DNA of 64,000 nt from Symbiodinium microadriaticum (Eukaryota > Sar > Dinophyceae > Suessiales > Symbiodiniaceae), in the NCBI GenBank assembly GCA_001939145.1, contig LSRX01000457.1, positions 241,457 through 305,456 on the forward strand, in the 5' to 3' direction. The stretch's first letter is position 1. Every line of letters begins with the position of its first letter. Below are positions 44,101 to 54,559 of the stretch, in pieces. Made by a program: the position numbers and the translations under genes. The notes below the pieces were generated by a model, which saw only the letters and a program-made list of their open reading frames with translations, did no database searches and had not been told where the DNA came from.

Positions 44101-44570
44101 TACCTGCCCCATCCACATTCACAGGACCCCTTGCGATCTCCGTCGTGAGCTGTCTCAACCCTTGCCCCGGACATGCTGACTCTGCAACAGGCTCCACTTA
44201 GGGTTTAGGGATTAGGGCGCACAACTCGGACAAGCCAGGTGATGTGGGTCTAGGGATTCAATGATTCGGGTTTAGAGTTTCGGGTACCGCTAAGGGTTGT
44301 TTTTGCCTCCTGCATGGCTGAGCGTCTGACAACCTGTAAGGGTTTAGGCACCCAGTCATCATATACTATCCAAAATGATATCCTACATAACTACGATCCT
44401 AAACGCATGTACCTGATTATTGGGTCCTTGGGACCGCGAGGGTACGGGAGTAGATACAGGTTGTAAGTGAGATGTGCCTACTCTAAGAAATTTTAGTCTA
44501 TGTTCTGGAGTATAGATAGATATAAGCTGCAAGTGAGATTTGCTTGTGAGACATGTTTAAGTCTATGTCA
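41134..44570. other. No confidently supported gene; repeats
   Basis: Holds a diverged direct repeat (41962-42155), CCCTAAA words at 43403-43432, and AT-rich sequence at 43530-43690. A minus-strand frame at 44012-44197 (VAESACPGQGLRQLTTEIAR) flanked on both sides by TTTAGGG words could be an exon but is unproven. Confidence 0.4.
41962..42155. repeat. Diverged direct repeat, about 65 bp
   Basis: AAGAATTAGAATAGGATTCC...AAGGGCTCTAGAATAGGGGAC is echoed 129 bp later by AAGAATCAGAACAGGGGTTC...AAGAGTTCTATAGCAAAGGG. Confidence 0.6.
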
Positions 44571-44697
44571 GGTTCCGTTATTCTCTCACATCATCCCCGG
44601 CAACCCCACCTTCGCGGTACTCACGCGGAACATTGTGAGCCACCCGTCGCCCCGCCTGCATGGGGACATCGTGGCAGGGTGGGAAGCGCTCTTCTGA
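44571..44697 (+). CDS. Candidate plus-strand terminal exon
   Basis: After ATGTCAG|G the plus strand reads VPLFSHIIPGNPTFAVLTRN then IVSHPSPRLHGDIVAGWEAL and TGA. Nearly every third codon position is G or C, far above the other frames. The upstream exons and the family are unknown. It would be the only plus-strand gene piece in the window. Confidence 0.4.
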
Positions 44698-44965
44698 GAT
44701 GATCCGGACCCCAAAACGAACACATTTCGGACAGCAGGCCATGCAGTAGGCCTCCAGCTTTACTTACATTGCATCGAAAAATTGGTCCAGTATAGCTATC
44801 GAGGCCCCTACACTAAACCCTGATAGCAACCCTTACAAAAACCCCTTTGAAACGACCCTGAAAGCAATACTGGTCTAGTCATTAGAACCCCTAAAGTTTG
44901 ATTAGGGCCAGGACCAGGCCTCAGCTGACAGTCCGACAGAGGCCACAGTGTCCTGAGTAGGGTTT

Positions 44966-45110
44966 TTTTTCCCTCTCGCATGGCTGAGGATCTATGCTGA
45001 GAGGGGTTTCGACTGTTTTTTCCCTCTCGCATAGCTAAGGATCAAAGCCCACAAGCGCGACTGTTTTTTTCCCTCTCGCATAGCTAAGGATCAAAGGCCA
45101 CAAGCGAGGT
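44966..45110 (+). repeat. Three tandem P2 cassettes
   Basis: Three units of T-tract plus CCCTCTCGCATAGCTAAGGA plus TCAAAGCCCACAAGCG are arranged head to tail with about 48-bp spacing; the first has GGCTGAGGATCTATGC. A TTTAGGG array follows at 45187-45217. Confidence 0.8.
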
Positions 45111-45549
45111 CAGTTGGGGAAGATACAGCGACAAGCCCACAATGTTGAAAAGCCCCCAGTTCGGACTACCCCACCAAGCGCGACTGTTTAGGGTTTAGGG
45201 TTTTGGGGTTTAGGGTGCACAAAGCTTGGCTTGACATTGCGGGTTCAGAGCTTGCTGGATTAAGGGCTTATGGGGTACATGTAAGGTTGAAAGTTTACGG
45301 ATTGTAGGGCCTATAATATATTTAGGGTCTGGAACGCGGGATTGCCAGGCGCCGAACTACACGGCAAAGCTCCAACATCCAAAAGCGAAGCGGTAACAGG
45401 AAAGAGTCCGTCTACATACTTTTCTAAATCCATGTAATCCCCCAAAAAAGACCGGCTGAGGCATGGGCTCTTCGAGCTTTGATCTAAGGGCAAGTCCATC
45501 GTGGGCCCAGGGGGAGGCCTCGGTGAGCTTAGCAGGGAATGTGTCAAAT

Positions 45550-45646
45550 GGGTGGTTCTCTAAATTAGGGTGCCTTTTAGGTCCCCAATATAGTACGGCA
45601 CCCTGATAAAAAGGACCCAAAAGGAACATAATTTAGAAAATTACCC
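45550..45646. mobile_element. MITE-like inverted repeat, family B
   Basis: GGGTGGTTCTCTAAATTAGG at the left pairs with ATAATTTAGAAAATTACCC at the right. The core has CAATATAGTACGGCACCC. Confidence 0.8.
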
Positions 45647-45752
45647 AAATATCTTCATTGTTCTCCCTCTCGCACTTGGACTCTCGCAACCGGACACTGC
45701 AGGCGAGGTTGGTTTCCCTCTCGCATTCAGGGTTTATAGGGTCTTATGGTTT

Positions 45753-45792
45753 TTCGGCACTGACACTCGGACAATCCAGGCGAGGCATGTGG
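45753..45792 (+). repeat. Cassette type P4
   Basis: TTCGGCACTGACACTCGGAC plus AATCCAGGCGAGGCATGTGG, about 90% like 37111-37150. Confidence 0.7.
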
Positions 45793-46005
45793 TTCGAGGT
45801 CTGATGAGTGAAACCGTAAACTGCGTGGACATACGGGGCTTTGCGGGTTCAGGGGTTCAGACTCCGGACGAGGTGCTGCGAGCGAGATCAAGGTATCGTC
45901 GCTCCTCTTCTTGTCTGTGCCTGAGTGAGTAAGGCATTGTTCAGCAAATTCGGCAACGGCGTGTGCAACAATATGTTTAGCCGCAGCCCTACTCCCAGCT
46001 GGGCA

Positions 46006-46515
46006 TCACAAGGCACGTGAGATGGACATGCAAAGTGCCAATAGGGCTGTAAAGTGCCTTTGGCCCGGATTGACAGCCGGGGTGCTTATCTCCAGAATAC
46101 CTCCGTCGTAGCGTTCCACCGCCGTTCTTGCGTGATCCGGCATCGTGAATTGGATTGCAGCCACGCAGTCCTCCGAGGCCAAGACATCGGAGTCTGTTGC
46201 ATGTGGAGCGGTTAGTTGGAGCCAAGTTTCAGTCAACACACACTTCTCAATCGGGCCGACGTGCTTCTCAAAGATGTACCTTACAAGGGCGAGCCAGGGA
46301 GCCGTGACTGTGCCGTGAGGAGTCCAGGCCATGATTACAACGCCGAAACGCTGAACATCTCGAGACTTGACGCTCTTCATGAGGTTGTAGACCTCAGGAG
46401 GTGTGCGATGCCAGCCTACCACGAAAACCAGCCGAAGCAGCGTGGCCAGGAAAGTTAGTGCAACTTCGCGTTGTTTCTGGCCCGGTGTGACTACATCACG
46501 GACTGCTGCTATCAT
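46006..46515 (-). CDS. Hypothetical protein, 169 residues
   Basis: A single open frame from ATG 46515 to TGA 46006 with mostly G/C third positions. It has a hydrophobic segment near the start (ALTFLATLLRLVFVVGW), then VYNLMKSVKSRDVQRFGVVI and WLALVRYIFEKHVGPIEKCV. It reads like a compact globular or membrane-anchored protein, but I do not recognise it. A family A element sits 36 bp upstream of the ATG, so any 5' exon would lie beyond it. Confidence 0.5.
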   Translation of the reverse strand: MIAAVRDVVTPGQKQREVALTFLATLLRLVFVVGWHRTPPEVYNLMKSVKSRDVQRFGVVIMAWTPHGTVTAPWLALVRYIFEKHVGPIEKCVLTETWLQLTAPHATDSDVLASEDCVAAIQFTMPDHARTAVERYDGGILEISTPAVNPGQRHFTALLALCMSISRAL

Positions 46516-46550
46516 GCGATTGCGTAACCCCAAACGGCCCCATACCCCGA

Positions 46551-46670
46551 TACGGTTGATGATATAAATCCTGCATTACCCAAAATAAGGAATATGCCTT
46601 AATTCCCATAGTTTAGAGTCCTTCAGGTAATTCAGGATTTATATCCCTAAACCCTAACCCTCATCAACAG
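46551..46670. mobile_element. MITE-like inverted repeat, family A, with TTTAGGG-type insertion
   Basis: TACGGTTGATGATATAAATC at the left is normal. In the right arm the strand reads TTCAGGATTTATAT then CCCTAAACCCTAACCC then TCATCAACAG, so about 16 bp of telomere-like sequence interrupts the terminal repeat. Confidence 0.8.
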
Positions 46671-46821
46671 CAGGATCCAAAAGGGCATCTTACTCAACGT
46701 CCTCCCAGGGAGCCTTCACACGATGGACGACGGTGTTCAGTCGAGGCCGATACCTCCGGCACGCTGCTCTGAAGCACAAGACCTACTGCATAAGCTAGAG
46801 TCTATATTTGAAACTACATAA

Positions 46822-46863
46822 TGTGTGTGTGTGTACTGTATATTATAGATAATCAATGTATAT

Positions 46864-46900
<37 letters not shown>

Positions 46901-46945
46901 GAGACAGAGAGATAGATAGATAGATAGATAGATAGACAGATGCAC
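46822..46945. repeat. TG and TAGA microsatellites
   Basis: A short TG run then about 20 TAGA units with AGAC interruptions. Confidence 0.9.
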
Positions 46946-47680
46946 AGGCAGATAAATAGATAGTTATGTAATTTATCCCCCTCGGTGTTGAGGCAGAAGA
47001 TGGCACAAGTCTGAGATGCACTCGGGACATTTATGTCGGCTACTTTCGTTGCACAAGCACAATCGATTTGTGCCTTTCCGCCCTAGAATTCGCGGGAGCA
47101 CGTTGGCATGGTCTCCCACGGTGAACCTGCAAAGCTCGCCGTCGTTGGCTTCGCCTTAGATTAGATGCGAAAAGTCAACCCGTTCTGTTGTGCCCTCTTC
47201 TTCTTCCGAACCTCTTCGTGCGAGTGCAGGCCACTATCTAATGTGGGCACTTGCACGCATGCCTTCTTCGTTGCGATCAATTACGGCTGTAGCCTGTAGC
47301 TGTAGGTGTTCAAAGCAGAATAGTTCTCTGACCTCTTCCTTCAGGACCCGAGCCTGCATAAGTGATGCACTCCAGCTACTACCGGACAACTTAGAACAGA
47401 AGGGCCTCCTGTCTACATTAATATTGTGCAGGTTCCAACATACACAATATGAAGTCCCCGTCTAGCGAATCGACAACGCTGCTCTACATATGCATGAAGA
47501 ACCATACATCAGGGGGAGAAGCCTTCATAGATCCACCTGCGCCTTTCAGTCTGCAGTGTTCCCCATGCCCGTAGCAGTCTATGTGCAGTCATGCATACAT
47601 ACCACGACATGTCGAAGTACCCGGTCCTAATGTGCGGTACCTTGCTTTGTGTTGTGTTAGTTAGTTAAGTTACATAGGCA
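46946..47680. other. No supported gene
   Basis: A 91-codon plus frame (47190-47465) is the longest. Nothing recognised. Confidence 0.45.
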
Positions 47681-47771
47681 CAATACATACATACATACAT
47701 ACATCCATCCATCCATCCATCCATCCATCCATCCATGCATGCATGCATGCATGCATGCATGCATGCATACA
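47681..47771. repeat. ACAT / ATCC / ATGC microsatellite
   Basis: Three tetranucleotide blocks in succession. Confidence 0.95.
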
Positions 47772-47854
47772 TGTTGATCACCTTCTTGCGGAAATGGTTC
47801 CTTCGCGGCTTTTGCTTTCCTTTTGCGGGACTTTCGCCCTAACTTTTGCGCGAC

Positions 47855-48176
47855 ATGTTGTTGGTGGCGGTAGCAATAGCCGTAGCAATAGCAGCAGAAG
47901 TAATGGTGGTCGTCGTCGGAGTGGCAGTGGCAGTGGCAGTGGTAGTGTCAGTAACAGTTGCAGTAGACGTGGCAATACAAATATTAGTAACAATAGTAGT
48001 ACCTGTAGCTGTAGTAGTCGTCGTCATCGTTGTCTTATAAACCTTAGTACTGGTAGTTTGAGAAGGAAAGAATACTGGCATATACTGGCAAGAACAGTAG
48101 TTGTTGCTGTCCTCGTGGTGGTGGTGGTGGTAGTCGCAATAGTCGTAATGGCAGTGGTAGCGCCAGAGGGAAGTGC

Positions 48177-48244
<68 letters not shown>
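47855..48244. repeat. Imperfect GTA/GTG repeat ending in a pure AGT run
   Basis: Degenerate trinucleotides over 300 bp lead into about 22 perfect AGT units (48176-48244). Long frames on both strands (poly-Ser, poly-Thr, poly-Tyr) come from this. Confidence 0.9.
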
Positions 48245-48245
<1 letters not shown>

Positions 48246-49426
48246 GTCTGCGACTTGTTACAGAAGGATAGTGGTTGCTGTTGCGGTCGAGCCATGGCCT
48301 TGCACAAGCTGGACCGTCTTTCGCGGCGTCTTTGACAGATCTTTCGGGGATCTCTCGCGGAAAACGTACAACGATTTCCCGAAAACTCCCACACTCTGAC
48401 ACCGAGGCTGGTTTTACAACACTCGTTGCTGAAGGCAAGACCTGCTCACAAGTTTGGCTTGGCCTGTTGGTGGCCGCAGAACCTCTGAGGCAGCAAGTGC
48501 CCAAACAGGTCCATGGTTTCCAAGCCTCAAACCCTGGCTTTGGGTGTTCTGCGGCACTGGGCAGAAAAGGGCACACCCACAGCATGATAGCATGTTCTTT
48601 GTGGGTCTCATGTATCCCAAATCTGTTATGCGAAAACTTTCGCGGGTTCTTGCTTTCCTTTCGCGGACACATTGTTTTACATCGAAAAACCGTTTGTATA
48701 AGTCCGAAGGCAAGGACCTTTAGATCAATGCTCACATAGGCCATAGATGCATACATACATGTTCCTACATGCACATGCAGACATGTATGCATCATGCATG
48801 CATGCCTTATGTCGCAATTTCACGGTGCATGCATGCATGCATGCATGCATACATACAAACGTGCACATGCACTCAAGCAAGCAGCAACAGCCGGGCGCAG
48901 CAAACGACAAACACAACAGGCATGCATGCATCTGGCAAATTGCAAACACTCATAGCTAGGTATACCCAGCCAGGTTTCAGCCTCGTTGAAACCAGGCCGT
49001 TCTTGGGCCTCGACACCGAAGGGGCAAGAATAAAAGAGGAGCTCCTTAGAATTATGAGGCTTCTACTGTTCGCAGTCAAGTTTAAAGTTTAAACTAAGGG
49101 ATCTTGTAACGGGGTTCCTAGCAGTCTTTATCTCCGCCATGCTCTGCAACTCCGCTACCCAAGTCTTCGCAAGTCACGGCGATACTACATCTCAGAAAGG
49201 CAACTCCTGGCCTGTGCTGGATCCACATTGGTGGGGGGTTTCCTCAGTTGCAGAAGGATGCAGCACTACCTCTGGAGTTTTCATTGTATAGTATAGCCCC
49301 TGGCATCCCTCTAGCAAGGCAAGACAATCAGGATGATGACCCATGCAGCCGTACAGGCGGTCTTCGACTAACTTCCCACCAGGGCACAGCGCGAACTTCG
49401 GCCTGGGCGCAAGTCTCTATTTAGGG
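48245..49426. other. No confidently supported gene
   Basis: A plus frame (48275-48739) and minus frames overlap without clear coding bias. ATGC/ACAT microsatellites lie at 48745-48870. Confidence 0.35.
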
Positions 49427-49682
49427 ATTTTTTTCCCTCCAACTTAGCAAGGACGAGCCCGCATTGCAGGGTTTCTATTTAGGGATTTAGGGCTTAGGGG
49501 TTTCGGGTTTAGGGGTTTACGCTCTCACAACTCGGGCAAGCCAGGCGAGGTTCCATAGGTGCAGGTCGGCGTGACACAAACTGGAGGTGCTGTTTCGACT
49601 CTCACACTCCCACCTTGCTAGGACAAGCCCGCATTTGCAGGGGACTCTCGGTTTAAGGGTTTAGGGTTTCGGGGTTTAGGGT
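49427..49682 (+). repeat. Cassettes P1, P5, P3/P1 chimera and TTTAGGG words
   Basis: P1 (TTCCCTCCAACTTAGCAAGG..., 49433-49470), P5 (TTTACGCTCTCACAACTCGG..., 49515-49550), then a unit that starts like P3 (TTCGACTCTCACACTCCCAC) and ends like P1 (AGGACAAGCCCGCATTTGCA, to 49640). TTTAGGG words separate them. Confidence 0.75.
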
Positions 49683-49894
49683 CTTATTATCTAACATTAT
49701 CTAACTATGACTCTATGACAGTACATTTCAGTGAAAAGCTATTTGTGGTGGCGTCAATGACACATTACAGCCACACCTCGCCGTGCCAAGGGGTAGGCAG
49801 CACTTTGTGTTGTGGGTGTGAGAAAGAAGCCCAATCTGACCAATACGGCAGTTGTACTATATTACACGTTCTACTCATCATATGTCATATGTCA

Positions 49895-49990
49895 TTACAT
49901 ACATGCATAGATATACATATATGTATGTATTTATGTGTGTGTGTGTTCATATATATATATATATACACACACATACCATGTATGTATACA
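49895..49990. repeat. TA/TG/CA microsatellite
   Basis: ATACATATATGTATGT then TGTGTG then TATATA and ACACAC. Confidence 0.9.
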
Positions 49991-49999
49991 TGACATCCA

Positions 50000-52900
50000 A
50001 AACAATGATAAGGAACAGCGTGTCTGGAAGCTCGTCAGCGCGAGGCGGGCTTCGCTGCCTCAGCTTCGACTTCTGGAGGAAGTTGCAAGGTCAACGCCCT
50101 GCTGCATATTGAAATCATGCTTTATGATAGAAGATAGGGTTAGACAAAGATACGACAGTGTCATGTAACGCAACATCATATAGTGTATTGGATATCAAAA
50201 TGAAGCGAGCCCTTCCCTAGGTTCCGGCTGATACTCCAGCATCGCCGCAAGTAGCTCCTGCCATCGCGACACTGCAACGAGTACCACTGCACGGACCCCT
50301 GCGTCTAAAAACACGCAAAACTCCACTCCCAAAGCCCCAAGCCGCCAAAGTCCCCCTAAAACCACCCTGAACTTTAAGATAGAACCCTATAGTAACTACA
50401 TGTAACTACAGTAACCCCCTTAAAAGCGGGCCCTGCAAGGAGCCCTAAACCCGCGCATCTGCCGTCTCCGGGACAAAAGGCCCTGCCTGGATCGGGATGT
50501 CCAGGGAGAGGCCGAGGGACAGGGCCGGCGCCCCTCGGAGGGCTACTTCTGGGGCCTCCTAGTGTTCCTTACAGGGATTTCGGGTTTTTTTTTTTCGGGT
50601 TTCCTTCAAGGGATTCTGGGCGCCTCTAATTTAAGATCCCTTGTAGACTCATAAAAAGGGATCTACAATTCAATGCCTCGGAAGTAGCTCTCTGAGTTTA
50701 AGATGCAGGGATTTCGGGCTGAGGGTTTAGGTTTAGGTTTCCTTACGGAGATCTATACGGGCTTCTGTAGCGTTTCTATACAGGTACTATACAGGTTTGT
50801 CAGGGTTCTATATGGGTAGTTCTCTGAAGTAGGTCCCTTTTAGGGTCCTTTTTGCAAGGGTGCCGTACTGTTTTGTAGACTGTTAAGGCCCTAATTTAGA
50901 GAACCACTCATATGTGGAGTAGGGCTCAGTTAAGGCTTCCTACTAGAGGGTTCTGAAGGGGTTACGAAGGTAAGCTTATTACTTAGATGGGCTTTTGAAT
51001 AGGAGGGGTTTTGGTGGGGGGCTGCGTGTTTCGGGTTTCGTAAGGGTTTCTCTTTAGGGTGTTGTAAGGGGCTTCATGGTGGTTTTGTAAAGGTTGTTTT
51101 GTTTCAGTGTTCAAGGATGTTAACAATTTTATCGGGGCACTATAGTTTTTTCCAGAAATTCAGAGGGTTTCGGACTCAGGGGACTTGCTAAGTAGCTTAA
51201 CTTTGGGGGTCTATAAAGGTTCTGAGACCTACGAGATCGGTAAACTGAAAAGATCAATCAACTTTGGCAGGTGGGTCATCTCGGGTTACAGGTGCCCAGA
51301 GTGGAGTCATCCTTACGTTCCTAGCCCCCGCTAGGCTACCATATATACAACTTGTTGTCCTTCGATCCTCCAAGTACTGTGCTACGGTACACAGAGGGAG
51401 TCTGCCACAAGGCGGGTGCAGTGTCTTGCGACCCTGAGCTCCTGTCCAGCAGTTCCAAGAGTCTCCTGCAAAAGGCCGGTGCTTCGGGACAGGCCAGGGT
51501 TAGCGTCTGGACTGGGCATGAAGTGGCGTGACACCAAAGACAGCATATCCAGAGGGGATAGATGTATGGAACCCCCTATACCCCGAAGAACAAGACAGCA
51601 TACCACGCTTCTACTAGTCCCTCGTAGCTCCCAGGCACGCCGTACCATCAACACGATCAACCAAACATGGAAATCGACCAGGAAGCTGATGAACCCCCCC
51701 CCCCCCCCCAAAAAAAAACAATAGTATTGTGTGACATACTGGTAATTGTTTCATGTTTAGGCCCTACATTAGATATCATGCAGGGGTCAGGGGAGCCACG
51801 GAGCATGTCAGGGTTGAACTCAGAGAGGCCAGGCGAGGTTCCATAGGTGCAGGTCGGCGTAATACTGTGCAGAATTGAGGTTCGGAAAGCACGTCGGGGT
51901 TTAGGGTTTGGGACTAAAAAATTTCATGTCATGTCTTCAGCTGGCCCGTGGTGGGCATTTATCATCAGGCGCATGTTGCAGCATCCGGTGCCTTGATCCC
52001 GATGGAGCTGCTCACGCAGGAGACGTGAACTGGCAGGGTAAACCCCATACTGCCTCACCGGAGCGGTAGGGAATGACTGCTCCCGCATCGTGAAAGCAAC
52101 GCCCTGCCTTCGCAGCGGTCTGCGCAAGCGCAGGGCAGAGGCAAAGAACGGAGAGAACGCCCTGTGTTGAAACTCCCCCGAGCTTGGAACACTTTCATCT
52201 CAATGACTTGGTGTGGCGTCGGTCAGCCGATGTCCAACATTCTTCAAATTTTGCCCTATGTAGCTTCAACCGTTCGAAGCACGGTGCCACAGATGGTTTC
52301 AGAAGTCGCCACGAACACAGCCAAGCTCGATCCAGATCGCTTCGGAATGCAACATGCCTCTACCAGCCCGACTGTCGACACTGTGCCGGGTCAGATCAGT
52401 AGCCGAATCGTACGCTCTCGGCCCCTGCAGTCTGTGTCTGGGTTCGCGACCTTTCCTGAGCTCGCGCTGCCAGTCCGCAAGTCTGGGCCTGAGATAGATT
52501 TTGGGCTTTCCACTAATGAGGTATCTTTCGGACGTTACCCCGTAAGTCAACGGTGCAAGAGACCTGCAAAGAGTTCGGGGGATGAACCACAACTAGGCAT
52601 GGGCCAGAACAGAACAGCTACCTACGTATCAGTGCTCTCTAGGACTGGCCAAGCCCCATGTAAGCAGGGCTGCCATAAGAAGCACTTCAACCATCCAGGA
52701 AGTTACGGGCCGAGGGTCCACCAATCCGTCCCCTTGGGGTCAAGTCAACGGTGCGAGACTTCATGGGTAACACATGTGTATTATAGGATGATTTCGGAAA
52801 AGCAATAGAATAATGTAGAAGAGCATCGAATATACTGTAGAATAATATGGAGATGCATAGAGCAACATGTACAATATGCTATACTATCAAACTGTGCTAT

Positions 52901-53600
52901 ATAGTATGCATGCCATGTCCCGCTCCCTATTCTAAGCACCTGTGAAGCAGTCTAAGACAAACAAAAAATTAAATGCAAACCCAAAAATGCGCGACAAAAA
53001 ACTTGTCCAGAACAACAAGAGAGGCAATTAATGTCAACCTCATATACAGAATCCCTCGCGTAATCGCAAAATCCAATTTCCCAGAACGCAATTAGAACCC
53101 GCCCCGCCCCTTTTTCGGTGTTTGCAGAATCCAAGCGGCCGGAGCGGAAAAAGTGTAACCAGAATCTTGCTTGTATCTTATATAGAAGACAGCTCAAAAG
53201 AGCTGACAAGGCACTGAGGCTCCAGGGGGTTCTCCGGGGCTCTAAGCAGGGTGGTGACGCTTCCGGATTCTGGAGCTTCTGGAAGCTTTGGGGGCCGCTA
53301 AAAGGCTCCCAAGCAGCTTCTGAAGTGAGTGGTGGCCTCCAAGACACTAATGGGGCGTTCGGGGGCTTTTTGGCAGCTGTAGGGACCTCTTATGGCTTAG
53401 GGACCTCTGTCTGGATCCCGACTCTTATTACGGAAGAAGGGGCTCACATCCTTGGGGGTGGGGGGGGGGCTGGGCCTCACTTTTATGAAATGAACATTTG
53501 TCTCCTCTCTCTTGGTCTCCGGGTATTCTCTATCAGCGGGCTCGCCCAACTCGAAGCGCACAAGCCGCATGCTAGCACACACGCATAGCTTCTGCCTGAC
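50000..53600. other. No confidently supported gene
   Basis: Contains a B element (50814-50908), a C run (51691-51709) and a shared 33-bp word at 51828-51860. The longest frame is 52164-52808 plus (214 codons, first ATG about 40 bp in) with no recognised domain and competing frames. A Gly-rich plus frame at 53118-53588 is probably chance. Confidence 0.35.
50814..50908. mobile_element. MITE-like inverted repeat, family B
   Basis: GGGTAGTTCTCTGAAGTAGG at the left and CCCTAATTTAGAGAACCACTC at the right (the outermost bases are decayed). Confidence 0.75.
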
Positions 53601-53904
53601 TTCAAGTTCAAGTGTCTGCGTGAAGTGAACTATCCGCCCGAAACGGCTAAGGATTCATGTGGGTCCACCCGCCAGACGGCAACGGCATCGGACGCTGTAT
53701 CTTTAGGAAGGAACTGCTTGTCAGGGAGATCATCCGCAAACACGAGGCCTGGATCTGCTCCCTCTCCCTTCTTCTCTCTGAACAAAAGTGTTCGCAATTC
53801 ACTTGAGATACTCTTGAGATGCCGACCCAAGTCCGATACCGTCAACAATCGTCAACCGTATAAATCCTATAAATTATAAACCCTTAATTACACATCCGTG
53901 CCTG

Positions 53905-53978
53905 GACCCTCCATATACCCCCTATTAGACCGTAAATACTCTTTGTCTGGGACTATATACCCCTATTTGAGGCTACAA
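53905..53978. mobile_element. MITE-like element, family D, decayed
   Basis: GACCCTCCATATACCCCCTA and TTAGACCGTAAATA match the 31180 copy; the right end is lost. Confidence 0.6.
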
Positions 53979-54024
53979 GGCTATACCCTAAATCCCCAAC
54001 ACTACAACCTACGCGCCCGTGTCG

Positions 54025-54303
54025 TCAGGGGCCCCTGGCCAGCAGCGTCCGGGCAACCGGCTTTCGGCTCTCCTTTCGTCGGAAGGCGAGGATGAAGTTC
54101 TGTGTCTTAAGGCTCGGTTCAAGGTTTCTTTGAGGACCTGTTGGCTCGCAGAAGCTTTTTTGCGACCCTTCTTTCAACAAGTCTAGCCACTTTGGGAGAA
54201 TGTGGTGCCTCACTTTGTGGATACTAGCGCCACTGCCGCTGTTATCCAACTCCGCTGAAGCTCGCCAACTGCTGTGTGCGCTTATGGGACTGGGGATCGG
54301 CAA
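54025..54303 (-). CDS. Weak candidate exon
   Basis: Reads VRHHILPKWLDLLKEGSQKS and NLEPSLKTQNFILAFRRKES on the minus strand, downstream of the channel remnant. Codon bias is modest and no splice ends are clear. It could be chance or part of the channel gene's old 3' end. Confidence 0.25.
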   Translation of the reverse strand: MPIPSPISAHSSWRASAELDNSGSGASIHKVRHHILPKWLDLLKEGSQKSFCEPTGPQRNLEPSLKTQNFILAFRRKESRKPVARTLLARGP

Positions 54304-54559
54304 CTTGTCGTTCTAGGCAATTCCCTGCTCCGCAAGCAGTCCTACTGACTGTTTACTCAGAATTGCAGGCGGGAGTATCTCCGACGATTTTTGGGCCACG
54401 ACCGATTGCTGGGAGCATCAACTTGCCAAAGCCTATACAGTATACAGGCTGTAAGCTCCATCTGCGCATATGGGGGCACATGAATCGCAAAATCGGATTG
54501 AAGTTCAAAACGACATTGCCACATCATCTACATACACGCAGCTGACGCAAGAGGAGGTC

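Noticed and set aside
47839-48795. Minus-strand 318-codon frame rich in Thr and His, and the plus-strand Ser/Arg frame over it
   Set aside because: Most of the length translates a trinucleotide microsatellite.
46810-49990. Regular tetranucleotide and dinucleotide arrays considered as CRISPR or satellite arrays
   Set aside because: Units are 2-4 bp with no unique spacers; these are ordinary microsatellites.
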